Source: Planctomycetota bacterium (GTDB lineage: Bacteria > Planctomycetota > Phycisphaerae > WQYP01). Taken from it: DNA of 5,717 nt. Shown one piece after another: positions 1 through 5,717 of the stretch. The notes under the pieces are model-generated. The model did no database searches, had not been told where the DNA came from, and saw nothing but the letters and a program-made list of their open reading frames with translations. The DNA is taken from assembly GCA_021816165.1 (NCBI GenBank), contig JAKAYZ010000196.1, forward strand, positions 1 through 5,717. The letters run 5' to 3'. The position numbers were made by a program, and so were the translations under genes. The stretch's first letter is position 1. Each line of letters opens with the position of its first letter.

Positions 1-2478
1 GGCGGCGAACCTGGTCTGTTCCTGGATCGCGCCAGCACCCTGCGCCAGTCACCCTGTCCCCCCAATCGTCTCGTTGAAATGACCGAAAACTTCCGCACGC
101 TTCCCAATCTGCTGGATGCCATGAATCTGGTTTTTCAGAAGGTCTTTGCCCAACTCCCCGCCGACGCCCGCCTGGGCCAGTTGCCGCCGCTGCGCCAGGG
201 CCGCCTGGCTCAACCTGCCTCCGACCACCACCTGCTCACCGGCAGCCCCATCGAACTGCTGGTGGTGGTTTCCCAGTCCGCTCCCGCCGCCACCGCATCA
301 CCCGCTGACGACACCGAACCCGACAATATCAGCGATACCGACGACGATGTGGCCATTGAAGATATGAGCAACGCCCAGAAGGAAGCTGTGCGCCTCGTTG
401 ATCGTATTGGCCAACTTATCAGTCAAAATAAATTATCATCGTCCGTGGATCAAAAGCCACGCCCCATCACCTACAGTGATATCGTCATCCTCCTGCGCAG
501 CCCCAGATATCAGGCCCAGCAGTTTGTCCGCGTTTTTCTCGAAAATGGCATTCCGGCACACAGCGTTCTGACCAGCGGCTATTTCGCCGCTCCCGAAGTG
601 CAGGAAATACTCGCCCTGCTGGAAGTCCTGGATAATCCATTTCAGGATATCCCCCTGGCCGCCACCCTCCTTGGCCCCCTCGGCCGTTTCTCCTATGATG
701 ATCTGGCCGCCATCCGTGCCGAATTTCCACCTTCGCGGGAGTTGCGGTTCCATCAGGCAGTTTTTCGCGCCATGTATCATCCCGTTGGCCATGCGGCATC
801 CTGGTCCGGCGATTTCGCTGATCTGCCGCAACGGCTCCAATCGTTTTTTCAAAAGCTTGATGGTTGGCGCCTAGCTATACGTACCCTTGGTGTACCTGAA
901 GGCCTGGCCCGTATTTACCAGGACAGTGGCCTGCTCATCTGGTCCGCTGGCCTGCCTCAGGGCCGGCAACGCGTCGCCAATCTTCAAATGCTTTACCAAC
1001 GGGCCCTGGAGTTTTCGTGCTTCCAGCACCAGGGCCTGAGCCGTTTTCTCGCCTTTTTACGCGACCTGCAAAATCAAGACATAGATCTGGGCACCGCCCC
1101 TGTGGCCGCAGCCGGCGATGACGCCCTGCGCATTATGTCCATCCATAAAAGCAAAGGCCTCGAATTCCCCATCGTCATTCTGGCCGGTCTTGGCTCCAAA
1201 TTTAATAACCAGGATACGCAAGGCGATTGTCTGGTCCACCGCCAGCACGGTATAGGCTTGCGCTACAAAGACCCGGATACCGGTCAATGTTGGTCCCCAC
1301 CGCAATACCAACAGATACGTACTGCCATCGAGCACCGCGGCCTCGCCGAAGAAGCCCGACTGCTGTATGTGGCCATGACCCGAGCCCGTGATAAGTTGAT
1401 CCTGGTCGGTTCTGTCCGCGAAAGATCCGGCAACCCCTGGCGGCCGACCTCCCCAAAACCTTCTGTGCAATGCGCTTTGGACTGGATCGCGCCCATCTTC
1501 GCCACCTCTGACACCACCCTCTCCGATGGCTCGTCGGCCATGAAAATCTTTCCCCAGGCGGCCACGTCCGCGCCGCGGTCAGATATATCAACTCCCCCCT
1601 TGGCCGCGGCTGGCCAAGCCACCACCGCCACCCTGGCCCAGCTACTCTCCGACCAATCTTCTCCATCCGCCACCACCGCCCCAGCCACAACGGTGCCGCA
1701 GCCGGCCGATCCGGAGGTGCAGGCGTTGATCACCAGGCTTACCAGCACTTATCCCTGGCAGCCGCTGACCATGCTGCCCGCGGTAACCAAGGTGACGGAA
1801 TTGAAATCTCACCTCCTGTCCGATGAGGAAGAATCTCCCGCCGCGGAACTCATCACCCCCGCTGCTCATCCGGTCGCTCTGCTTCCGGAAACTAATCAAA
1901 GCCCCGCCATCCAGCGCGGCATCGCGACCCACCGCCTCCTGCAATTGCTGAATTTAGCCCAGCCGGTGGATGCCGCCGGAATTGGCCGCCAAATCTCGGC
2001 CTTGGTGGACCGGCAGCTATTATCTGCAGATGATGCGGCGCTGATTGATCCCGTGGCCGTCGCCTGGATATTTCAAACACCCATTGGCCTGCAGATTATT
2101 GCGGTTACTTCGGCCCAAGGCACCGCCGATGACCCCGGCAGCGGCCGCATCCACCGGGAACTTCCATTTCTTTGGTCCATGGAACCACATTTGCTCGCCA
2201 GTGCCCCGAAGAATTGTGCTTCACCCGGTACCAACTCCGCGGATCGTGTGTTGGTCCGCGGCGTCATTGATCTGTTGCTGGCAACACCCAGGGAATTGCA
2301 CCTGGTCGATTACAAAACCGATCTTGCCTCCCAAATACAAGTTCGCACACCCATGTACACCCGCCAACTGCGGTATTATGCTCAGGCGGTATCCGCCATT
2401 CTCGGCCGCCCTGCCACCCATGCAACACTGCTGTTTCTCTCCGCCCAAACCGTCATCCCTGTCAGCCTGCATCCGTGA
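1..2478 (+). CDS. addA: AddA, ATP-dependent helicase/nuclease subunit A (5' partial)
   Basis: This is the UvrD-like (SF1A) helicase plus RecB-type nuclease subunit of AddAB, which resects double-strand breaks for RecA-dependent repair in the cytoplasm. The frame is open from base 1 to the TGA at 2476-2478, giving 825 residues (numbered from base 1). The first residues, GGEPGLFLDRA, match the stretch that follows motif III, so Walker A, Walker B and motifs I-III lie upstream; AddA is usually about 1,100-1,250 residues. Visible in order: motif IV ENFR at 29-32; the YSDIVILLRS strand at 158-167; motif V IHKSKGLEF at 381-389; motif VI EEARLLYVAMTRAR at 450-463; the nuclease region with G-x-x-x-H (H644), D757 in RGVID, and D770-Y-K772 plus D774 of the PD-(D/E)XK core. 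Both catalytic modules look intact. An acidic low-complexity linker (about 91-122) and an Ala/Thr/Pro/Ser-rich linker (about 500-570) interrupt it. The ATG at 79 is internal and not the start. addB would be expected nearby but is not in view. RecB is the main alternative; the motif V context and C-terminus favour AddA. Confidence 0.9.
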   Translation, partial: GGEPGLFLDRASTLRQSPCPPNRLVEMTENFRTLPNLLDAMNLVFQKVFAQLPADARLGQLPPLRQGRLAQPASDHHLLTGSPIELLVVVSQSAPAATASPADDTEPDNISDTDDDVAIEDMSNAQKEAVRLVDRIGQLISQNKLSSSVDQKPRPITYSDIVILLRSPRYQAQQFVRVFLENGIPAHSVLTSGYFAAPEVQEILALLEVLDNPFQDIPLAATLLGPLGRFSYDDLAAIRAEFPPSRELRFHQAVFRAMYHPVGHAASWSGDFADLPQRLQSFFQKLDGWRLAIRTLGVPEGLARIYQDSGLLIWSAGLPQGRQRVANLQMLYQRALEFSCFQHQGLSRFLAFLRDLQNQDIDLGTAPVAAAGDDALRIMSIHKSKGLEFPIVILAGLGSKFNNQDTQGDCLVHRQHGIGLRYKDPDTGQCWSPPQYQQIRTAIEHRGLAEEARLLYVAMTRARDKLILVGSVRERSGNPWRPTSPKPSVQCALDWIAPIFATSDTTLSDGSSAMKIFPQAATSAPRSDISTPPLAAAGQATTATLAQLLSDQSSPSATTAPATTVPQPADPEVQALITRLTSTYPWQPLTMLPAVTKVTELKSHLLSDEEESPAAELITPAAHPVALLPETNQSPAIQRGIATHRLLQLLNLAQPVDAAGIGRQISALVDRQLLSADDAALIDPVAVAWIFQTPIGLQIIAVTSAQGTADDPGSGRIHRELPFLWSMEPHLLASAPKNCASPGTNSADRVLVRGVIDLLLATPRELHLVDYKTDLASQIQVRTPMYTRQLRYYAQAVSAILGRPATHATLLFLSAQTVIPVSLHP

Positions 2479-2525
2479 CCTGATCCTGGCTGGTGCCGCC
2501 ACAATTTAACGCCTATGGAAAATAA

Positions 2526-2549
2526 CCGGTTGGCGTAAGCCAATCTCGG
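2526..2549 (+). terminator. Stem-loop after addA, possible transcript end
   Basis: The upper stem TTGGC/GCCAA is perfect and closes on GTAA, a GNRA-type tetraloop. A lower stem CCGG/TCGG (one G-U pair) stacks below after a two-base bulge, giving nine pairs in total. It begins 47 bases after the addA stop. No T-run follows, so it is not a classical intrinsic terminator. It could mark a processed 3' end, assist Rho-type termination, or be a dispersed repeat unit. The structure is seen in the sequence; the role is inference. Confidence 0.35.
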
Positions 2550-2582
2550 CATTCCTGACCACCCGCTCTGCTTGATGCCTGC

Positions 2583-2639
2583 CTCGCGCAGCGTACGCCA
2601 TCTTTTAGCTTTTGCTATATAATAATCTCGCGTCGCGTA
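2583..2639 (+). repeat. Imperfect direct repeat flanking the promoter core
   Basis: The pattern CTCGCG-N2-GCGTA occurs at 2583-2595 and again at 2627-2639, 44 bases apart start to start, or about four helical turns. The first copy abuts the -35 position and the second lies just after the -10, over the expected transcription start. That placement suits a repressor operator pair, but chance in CG-rich DNA is possible. Confidence 0.4.
2595..2623 (+). promoter_or_regulatory. Predicted sigma-70-type promoter for the methyltransferase-family gene
   Basis: A perfect TATAAT stands at 2618-2623 inside the only strongly AT-rich patch of this gap. At 17-bp spacing the -35 hexamer would be ACGCCA (2595-2600), only 3 of 6 to consensus. 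A TGC at 2613-2615 precedes an overlapping TATATA, so an extended -10 is also possible. Transcription would start near 2630, leaving a leader of about 31 bases. The poor -35 suggests dependence on an activator or on the extended element. Confidence 0.5.
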
Positions 2640-2650
2640 GCTTTATATCT

Positions 2651-2654
2651 GGAG
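2651..2654 (+). promoter_or_regulatory. Ribosome binding site GGAG
   Basis: GGAG lies seven bases before the ATG at 2662 and supports that start for the uroporphyrinogen-decarboxylase-like gene. Confidence 0.65.
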
Positions 2655-2661
2655 TCGGACT

Positions 2662-3681
2662 ATGACTGGACGCCAGCGTGTGGCCGCGTTGTTGGCTGAC
2701 AAGCCCGTAGATCGCCTGTCGCTGATGCCGGTAAATATGATGTTTGCCGCCGATTTAATCAGCGCGAAATATCTTGATTACGTGTTGGATCATCGGGTAA
2801 TGGCCGAAGGTCAGATTCGTACGGCCGAGCGGTTCGATTTTGATCATGTTTCGTGCATGTCGGATCCCTGCCGTGAAGCGGCGGACTGCGGCGCGGTCAT
2901 CCGCTATTTTGAAAACCAACCACCGGCCATCGATGAGGACAACGCGCTTCTGGCTGACAAGGCCCATCTGCTGAATTTGCGCGTGCCTGCACCGGAATCG
3001 GGCCGGCGCATGAATGAATGTCTGCGGGTTGAAAGCCTGCTCAAAGAGCGTGTCGGCCGAGAAAAACTGGTGCTGGGCTGGGTGGAAGGCCCGTGCGCTG
3101 AAGGGGCGGACCTCCGCGGCATCAATCGGCTGATGCTGGATTTTATTGATGATCCACCGTTCGTGCGGGATCTGTTTGCTTTCGTGGTGCAGCTGGAGTT
3201 GGGTTACGCCCGGGCACAAATTGCCGCCGGGGCGGATCAGATCGGCATCGGCGATGCCGCCGCTTCTCTGGTGGGGCCGCAAATTTACGAGCAATTCGTT
3301 TGGCCCGCGGAACAGCAACTCATCCAGGGCCTTCATGCCATGGGCACCACGGTGCGTTTGCACATTTGCGGCAATATCCGTCCTCTGCTTCACCAAATAG
3401 CACGTCTGGGTTGCGAAATAGTTGATATTGACGCGATGGTTCCAGTGGATCAGGCCCGACAGGAAATGGGATCCAAGCAGATTATTCTTGGTAATATCGA
3501 TACCGTGCGGGTTTTACGCAACGGCACGCCCGCGACGGTACGCGCCGCAGTTCGGGAGTGTCATCGCCAAGCCGGCATGCGATTTGTAATCGGCGCGGGC
3601 TGCGAAATTCCACGGGACACACCTCATGCCAACGTCCACGCGCTCACCGAATACGCGCACCAGTCCCATAGTCCGATCTAA
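2662..3681 (+). CDS. Uroporphyrinogen decarboxylase superfamily protein, MtaA/MtbA-like (zinc methyltransferase type)
   Basis: A complete 339-residue single-domain protein, the usual length for the HemE/MtaA/CmuA TIM-barrel superfamily, presumably cytoplasmic. The start is set by GGAG seven bases upstream. Family landmarks include the N-terminal TGRQRVAALLADKPVDRL; IGIGDAAASLVGPQIYEQFVWP in the barrel; LHICGNIRPLL at 233-243; ILGNIDTVRVLRNGT; and GAGCEIPRDTPHANVHAL near the end. H234-x-C236 together with C314 reproduces the His-x-Cys...Cys zinc site of methylcobamide:thiol methyltransferases (MtaA, MtbA). The RxxRxxPVWxMRQAGR region of true HemE is absent. A role in moving a methyl group between a corrinoid protein and a thiol or other acceptor is therefore likely, but the substrate cannot be read from the sequence. 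No corrinoid protein or reactivase gene is visible. It follows addA by 183 bases with its own promoter and converges on the membrane-protein gene. Many such orphan paralogues are annotated only as 'uroporphyrinogen decarboxylase family'. Confidence 0.87.
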   Translation: MTGRQRVAALLADKPVDRLSLMPVNMMFAADLISAKYLDYVLDHRVMAEGQIRTAERFDFDHVSCMSDPCREAADCGAVIRYFENQPPAIDEDNALLADKAHLLNLRVPAPESGRRMNECLRVESLLKERVGREKLVLGWVEGPCAEGADLRGINRLMLDFIDDPPFVRDLFAFVVQLELGYARAQIAAGADQIGIGDAAASLVGPQIYEQFVWPAEQQLIQGLHAMGTTVRLHICGNIRPLLHQIARLGCEIVDIDAMVPVDQARQEMGSKQIILGNIDTVRVLRNGTPATVRAAVRECHRQAGMRFVIGAGCEIPRDTPHANVHALTEYAHQSHSPI

Positions 3682-3721
3682 GGCCTTGCCGGGCAACGTC
3701 ACGGTGCCGTGTAAAAGTCCC

Positions 3722-3753
3722 GTTCCCTGGGCGTCGGAACCGCAACGTTTTTT
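3722..3753. terminator. Weak, possibly bidirectional terminator between convergent genes
   Basis: On the plus strand, GTTCC (3722-3726) can pair with GGAAC (3736-3740). An alternative bulged stem (3732-3747) leads straight into six T residues at 3748-3753. On the minus strand the same GTTCC/GGAAC stem is followed after a few bases by TTTT. Stems are short, so this is a modest candidate. Its place, about 40 bases after one stop and 105 after the other in a convergent gap, is what a shared terminator would need. Confidence 0.33.
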
Positions 3754-3789
3754 GGCACCAATCGTGCCTCTATGGCGATAACAGACCAA

Positions 3790-3828
3790 TCAATCCGCAA
3801 TTGCCGCTGGAACGGAGCACCAACCCAT
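3790..3828 (-). CDS. Possible 12-residue leader or small peptide
   Basis: On the minus strand AAGGAG (complement of 3834-3839) stands five bases before an ATG at 3828, a better ribosome site than that of the gene upstream of it. The frame reads MGWCSVPAAIAD and stops at a TGA ending at 3790. It begins 29 bases after the stop of the minus-strand membrane-protein gene, so it could be translated from the same mRNA. I recognise no homologue, and a chance match is the simplest alternative because the AAGGAG is part of a TCCTTAAGGA palindrome. Confidence 0.2.
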   Translation of the reverse strand: MGWCSVPAAIAD

Positions 3829-3857
3829 TTTTTCTCCTTAAGGAAACCGTATTGGGG

Positions 3858-4781
3858 TTAGCGCTTCGCCCGTTCACCCGCTTTGCGCTGTGATGAAGCC
3901 GCCTCTCCAACGGGCGTGGCCACGTCAAAGTTTATCGGCAGCAGCCCCAGCCGTTTACGGGCCGCATTACACGCCGCCAATACACCCGGCATCCGCTTCG
4001 CTGAAATGTACCGCACCTGACCATCGGCAAAGGCAATTGGGCCTGGCTTGACTGGCTCCTGGTCATTGACAAACAGCACAATCAACTGTGGCAACAGCGC
4101 TATGCGGCTTGGACGATTGATATGCGTAAGTCCGGCACCCGTGTAACGATAGTCGCTGTTCTTTCGCACCAGCGTAGCCAAAAGAGATGGCTTCATGGTT
4201 TTGTAATCCTTCGGCAGAACCAGGGATTCCAACTCCAATGTCGGATCACTTAGCGTGGTCCCGTTGATGGCTCCACTGCGCACCAGCACTGACATATCCG
4301 GCGGAAAATCATGGTGATGGCGATTGGCCCATGCCCGGCAGGCCGACACAATTTGTTCCATGCGTGCGTGCTGTGTCAGTTCCAGCCCCTTACGCACGGT
4401 GATGGCGCTGAACGCAAAAACGGACACCCCTCCCAGCATAGCCAACAGCCCCAGCCATCGCCCCAAAATCGGATGCTGATGCACATTCACATGGTAAATC
4501 AGCGCGCCGGCCCCAATAAAAAGGGCCAGCATCGCCAAAATCAGCACGCCCACTGATGGTGGATGGGTGGAGGACGCCGGATATTTCCACAGCATCGCGC
4601 ACTCCAGCACCACACAGATTGTAGCGATAACGGAAAGCCAGTTCACCGGCCTGCTCATGAGCGGCACACTGGTATCCGCCCGGCCACTGTTGGAGGTCAT
4701 CTGCTGGTTCATAGCGGTTATTATAGACCAACCACCAGCCCCATGGATAGGCTGCCCGGAAAAGCTCCGTTCCGCCATCAT
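3858..4781 (-). CDS. Uncharacterised membrane protein with C-terminal pseudopilin-like DG domain
   Basis: 307 residues; I do not recognise a named family. Three hydrophobic segments lie at about 48-66, 76-97 and 109-128, followed by a soluble domain of about 175 residues. That domain resembles the globular part of planctomycete pseudopilin-like (H-X9-DG) proteins: a helix with regularly spaced Arg/Ala (RMEQIVSACRAWANRH, 140-155), a DFPPDMSVLVRSGAI stretch, YRYTGAG at 211-217, an IVLFVND strand, and FADGQVRYIS at 251-260. The His normally nine residues before DG is replaced by Pro (EPVKPGPIAFADG), and there is no prepilin cleavage motif, so it is not a true pilin. The tail is rich in Lys and Arg. 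AAGG six bases before the first ATG (4781; a second at 4778) supports this start. Met24 (4712) is an alternative and would still keep all three helices. It is divergent from nadC across 107 bases and convergent with the methyltransferase gene. An envelope role is inferred; function is unknown. Confidence 0.78.
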   Translation of the reverse strand: MMAERSFSGQPIHGAGGWSIITAMNQQMTSNSGRADTSVPLMSRPVNWLSVIATICVVLECAMLWKYPASSTHPPSVGVLILAMLALFIGAGALIYHVNVHQHPILGRWLGLLAMLGGVSVFAFSAITVRKGLELTQHARMEQIVSACRAWANRHHHDFPPDMSVLVRSGAINGTTLSDPTLELESLVLPKDYKTMKPSLLATLVRKNSDYRYTGAGLTHINRPSRIALLPQLIVLFVNDQEPVKPGPIAFADGQVRYISAKRMPGVLAACNAARKRLGLLPINFDVATPVGEAASSQRKAGERAKR

Positions 4782-4787
4782 CCAAAA

Positions 4788-4791
4788 CCTT
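4788..4791 (-). promoter_or_regulatory. Weak ribosome binding site AAGG
   Basis: On the minus strand AAGG lies six bases before ATG 4781 (nine before ATG 4778). A TGA lies in frame just upstream, so no longer ATG-initiated form exists. The match is only four bases, so Met24 at 4712 stays possible as a start. Confidence 0.35.
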
Positions 4792-4850
4792 GATCAAACC
4801 ACCGGCACTTGCAGAATCCTGATGATGGGATACCTTGGCGCAACTTGGAT

Positions 4851-4867
4851 CAACCGGGAGACGGTTG
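4851..4867 (+). promoter_or_regulatory. Inverted repeat / hairpin in the nadC leader
   Basis: CAACCG (4851-4856) and CGGTTG (4862-4867) are perfectly complementary around the five-base loop GGAGA. The element ends nine bases before the nadC Shine-Dalgarno. It could act as an RNA hairpin affecting translation or as a DNA operator for a dimeric regulator. NAD genes are often controlled by NrtR, NiaR or NadR, but I cannot match this to their known sites. Confidence 0.35.
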
Positions 4868-4875
4868 CGTGCATC

Positions 4876-4880
4876 AGGAG
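4876..4880 (+). promoter_or_regulatory. Strong ribosome binding site AGGAG fixing the TTG start of nadC
   Basis: AGGAG ends eight bases before TTG at 4889, ideal spacing. There is no ATG or GTG in the nadC frame between the upstream stop (TGA 4823-4825) and 4985, so this site decides the start. Confidence 0.8.
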
Positions 4881-4888
4881 ATTTTCCC

Positions 4889-5717
4889 TTGCCATCCCCC
4901 CCGCCTGTTGATGATTCTATTTGCACCCTGATCCGTCTGGCTATACGCGAAGATCTGGGCGGCCTGCCTGGTGAACCAACGGCCATGGACCGCACCGTGC
5001 AATTGACGATCCCGAAATCGACTCGCGTCTCGGCCACCATTGTGGCCAAGGCAGAGGGCGTCATTTCTGGCCTGTTTCTCCTTCCCGCCATTCTCCGGGA
5101 ATATGGTTCCACCACGAAATCTGACTTGCATCTTCAAGATGGCCAAGCCGTCGTGGCCGGCACCGCTATTGCCACCTTTCAAGGCCCGGCCGACAGCCTT
5201 CTTTCGGCGGAGCGGGTGCTGCTGAATTTTATCAGTCGACTCTCCGGTGTAGCCACGCTGACGCGCCAATACGTAGACGTGGCACGCCGGTCCAGCACCA
5301 GCCATGTACCAGCCATCTGCGACACCCGTAAAACCACGCCGGGGTGGCGCGTCCTGGAAAAATATGCGGTACGCTGCGGCGGCGGCGTCAACCATCGCAT
5401 GGGTCTTTACGATGGTGTGATGCTCAAGGACAATCACATCGCCGCTTTGCGATCCACCAGACCGGATCATGAAACGCTCGCAACTCTGACCAGCCGCATC
5501 CGTCAGGCGCTGCCGCCGACCACAACCCTGTGGCTGGAAGTGGACACGCTGGCTCAACTCGAGCAGGCTTTACCCAATGGCGGTGCGGATATCATTTTGC
5601 TGGATAATATGCCGGTGATTGAGCTGGCCCAAGCCGTCATCATCCGGAACACACTGGGTCAACATGGCCATCCGCTGTTGGAGGCTTCCGGCGGTATCAC
5701 GCTGGCAAATCTTCCGG
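4889..5717 (+). CDS. nadC: Nicotinate-nucleotide pyrophosphorylase (carboxylating), quinolinate phosphoribosyltransferase (3' partial)
   Basis: NadC converts quinolinate and phosphoribosyl pyrophosphate to nicotinate mononucleotide, CO2 and pyrophosphate, the step joining de novo synthesis to the common NAD pathway in the cytoplasm. 276 codons are present, open to the window edge. The family ends a few tens of residues after the ASGG motif seen here, so a short C-terminal piece is missing. Numbering from TTG 4889: N-terminal LIRLAIREDLGG (about 14-25); DTRKTTPG at 145-152 with substrate-binding R147 and K148; RCGGGVNHRMGLYDG with H169 and R170; KDNH at 180-183; E217 and D219 in LEVDT; LLDNM with D239; EASGG at 265-269. 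All active-site residues I can place are present. The TTG start is chosen because AGGAG lies eight bases before it and it restores the conserved N-terminal helix; the later ATG (4985) would begin after that helix. The usual GDxT after EDLG is altered here (LPGEPTAMDRT). The gene is divergent from the membrane-protein gene, so any nadA/nadB operon partner would lie downstream. Confidence 0.95.
   Translation, partial: MPSPPPVDDSICTLIRLAIREDLGGLPGEPTAMDRTVQLTIPKSTRVSATIVAKAEGVISGLFLLPAILREYGSTTKSDLHLQDGQAVVAGTAIATFQGPADSLLSAERVLLNFISRLSGVATLTRQYVDVARRSSTSHVPAICDTRKTTPGWRVLEKYAVRCGGGVNHRMGLYDGVMLKDNHIAALRSTRPDHETLATLTSRIRQALPPTTTLWLEVDTLAQLEQALPNGGADIILLDNMPVIELAQAVIIRNTLGQHGHPLLEASGGITLANLP

Noticed and set aside
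79..81. ATG as the start of the helicase gene
   Set aside because: The frame is open to base 1 and the residues before this ATG fit the AddA segment after motif III, so the true start is upstream of the window.
1617..1690. Clustered GCCACCACCGCC-type repeats
   Set aside because: They are in-frame Ala/Thr codon runs of the AddA linker, not an independent repeat array or CRISPR.
2515..2538. Seven-codon frame MENNRLA in the gap after addA
   Set aside because: No ribosome binding site precedes it and its end falls inside the hairpin; most likely chance.
2755..3396. 213-codon minus-strand frame opposite the methyltransferase-family gene
   Set aside because: It lies wholly inside a gene with clear superfamily motifs, has no ribosome site that I can see, and its product has no family features.
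3514..3789. 91-codon minus-strand frame across the convergent gap
   Set aside because: It would start at TTG without a ribosome site and most of it is antisense to the 3' end of the methyltransferase-family gene.
4390..5115. 241-codon minus-strand frame overlapping two genes and their divergent gap
   Set aside because: It runs antisense into nadC and in another frame through the membrane-protein gene; its Arg/Gly-rich product looks like a shadow translation.
4874..5557. Long open frame on the minus strand opposite nadC
   Set aside because: The plus-strand frame encodes a full set of NadC active-site motifs; the antisense product shows no recognisable domain and is a composition shadow.

Overview
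The window is an ordinary-looking piece of bacterial chromosome, moderately GC-rich and densely coding, with four genes and short intergenic gaps. I see no phage, transposon, CRISPR, rRNA or tRNA signal. The gene content fits the Planctomycetota (perhaps Phycisphaerae) or a neighbour in the PVC superphylum. The pointers are a MtaA/HemE-like orphan methyltransferase-family protein and a membrane protein ending in a DG-containing domain like those of planctomycete H-X9-DG proteins. This assignment is inference from gene types only.

Region 1-2478 (+) is the C-terminal two thirds of AddA, the helicase-nuclease subunit of AddAB recombination. The 5' end lies outside the window, which opens just after helicase motif III. 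Region 2479-2661 is a gap holding a GNRA-capped hairpin at 2526-2549 and a promoter with a perfect TATAAT at 2618-2623, flanked by an imperfect direct repeat. Region 2662-3681 (+) is a complete uroporphyrinogen-decarboxylase superfamily protein. Its Cys/His pattern is that of zinc-dependent corrinoid:thiol methyltransferases, not of haem-pathway HemE. Region 3682-3857 is a convergent gap with a weak, possibly bidirectional terminator and a 12-codon reading frame behind a strong Shine-Dalgarno on the minus strand.

Region 3858-4781 (-) encodes a protein with three predicted membrane helices and a C-terminal pseudopilin-like domain of unknown function. It is divergent from nadC (4889 to the window end, +), quinolinate phosphoribosyltransferase of NAD biosynthesis. 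nadC starts at a TTG codon behind a clear AGGAG and is cut off by the window edge near its C-terminus.

The genes do not form an obvious pathway: DNA repair, one-carbon/corrinoid-type chemistry, an envelope protein and NAD synthesis. Each of the last three appears to be its own transcription unit. I found no convincing undescribed multi-gene system. The best leads are the operator-like repeat at the methyltransferase promoter, the uncharacterised membrane protein, the hairpin in the nadC leader and the small frame at 3790-3828.
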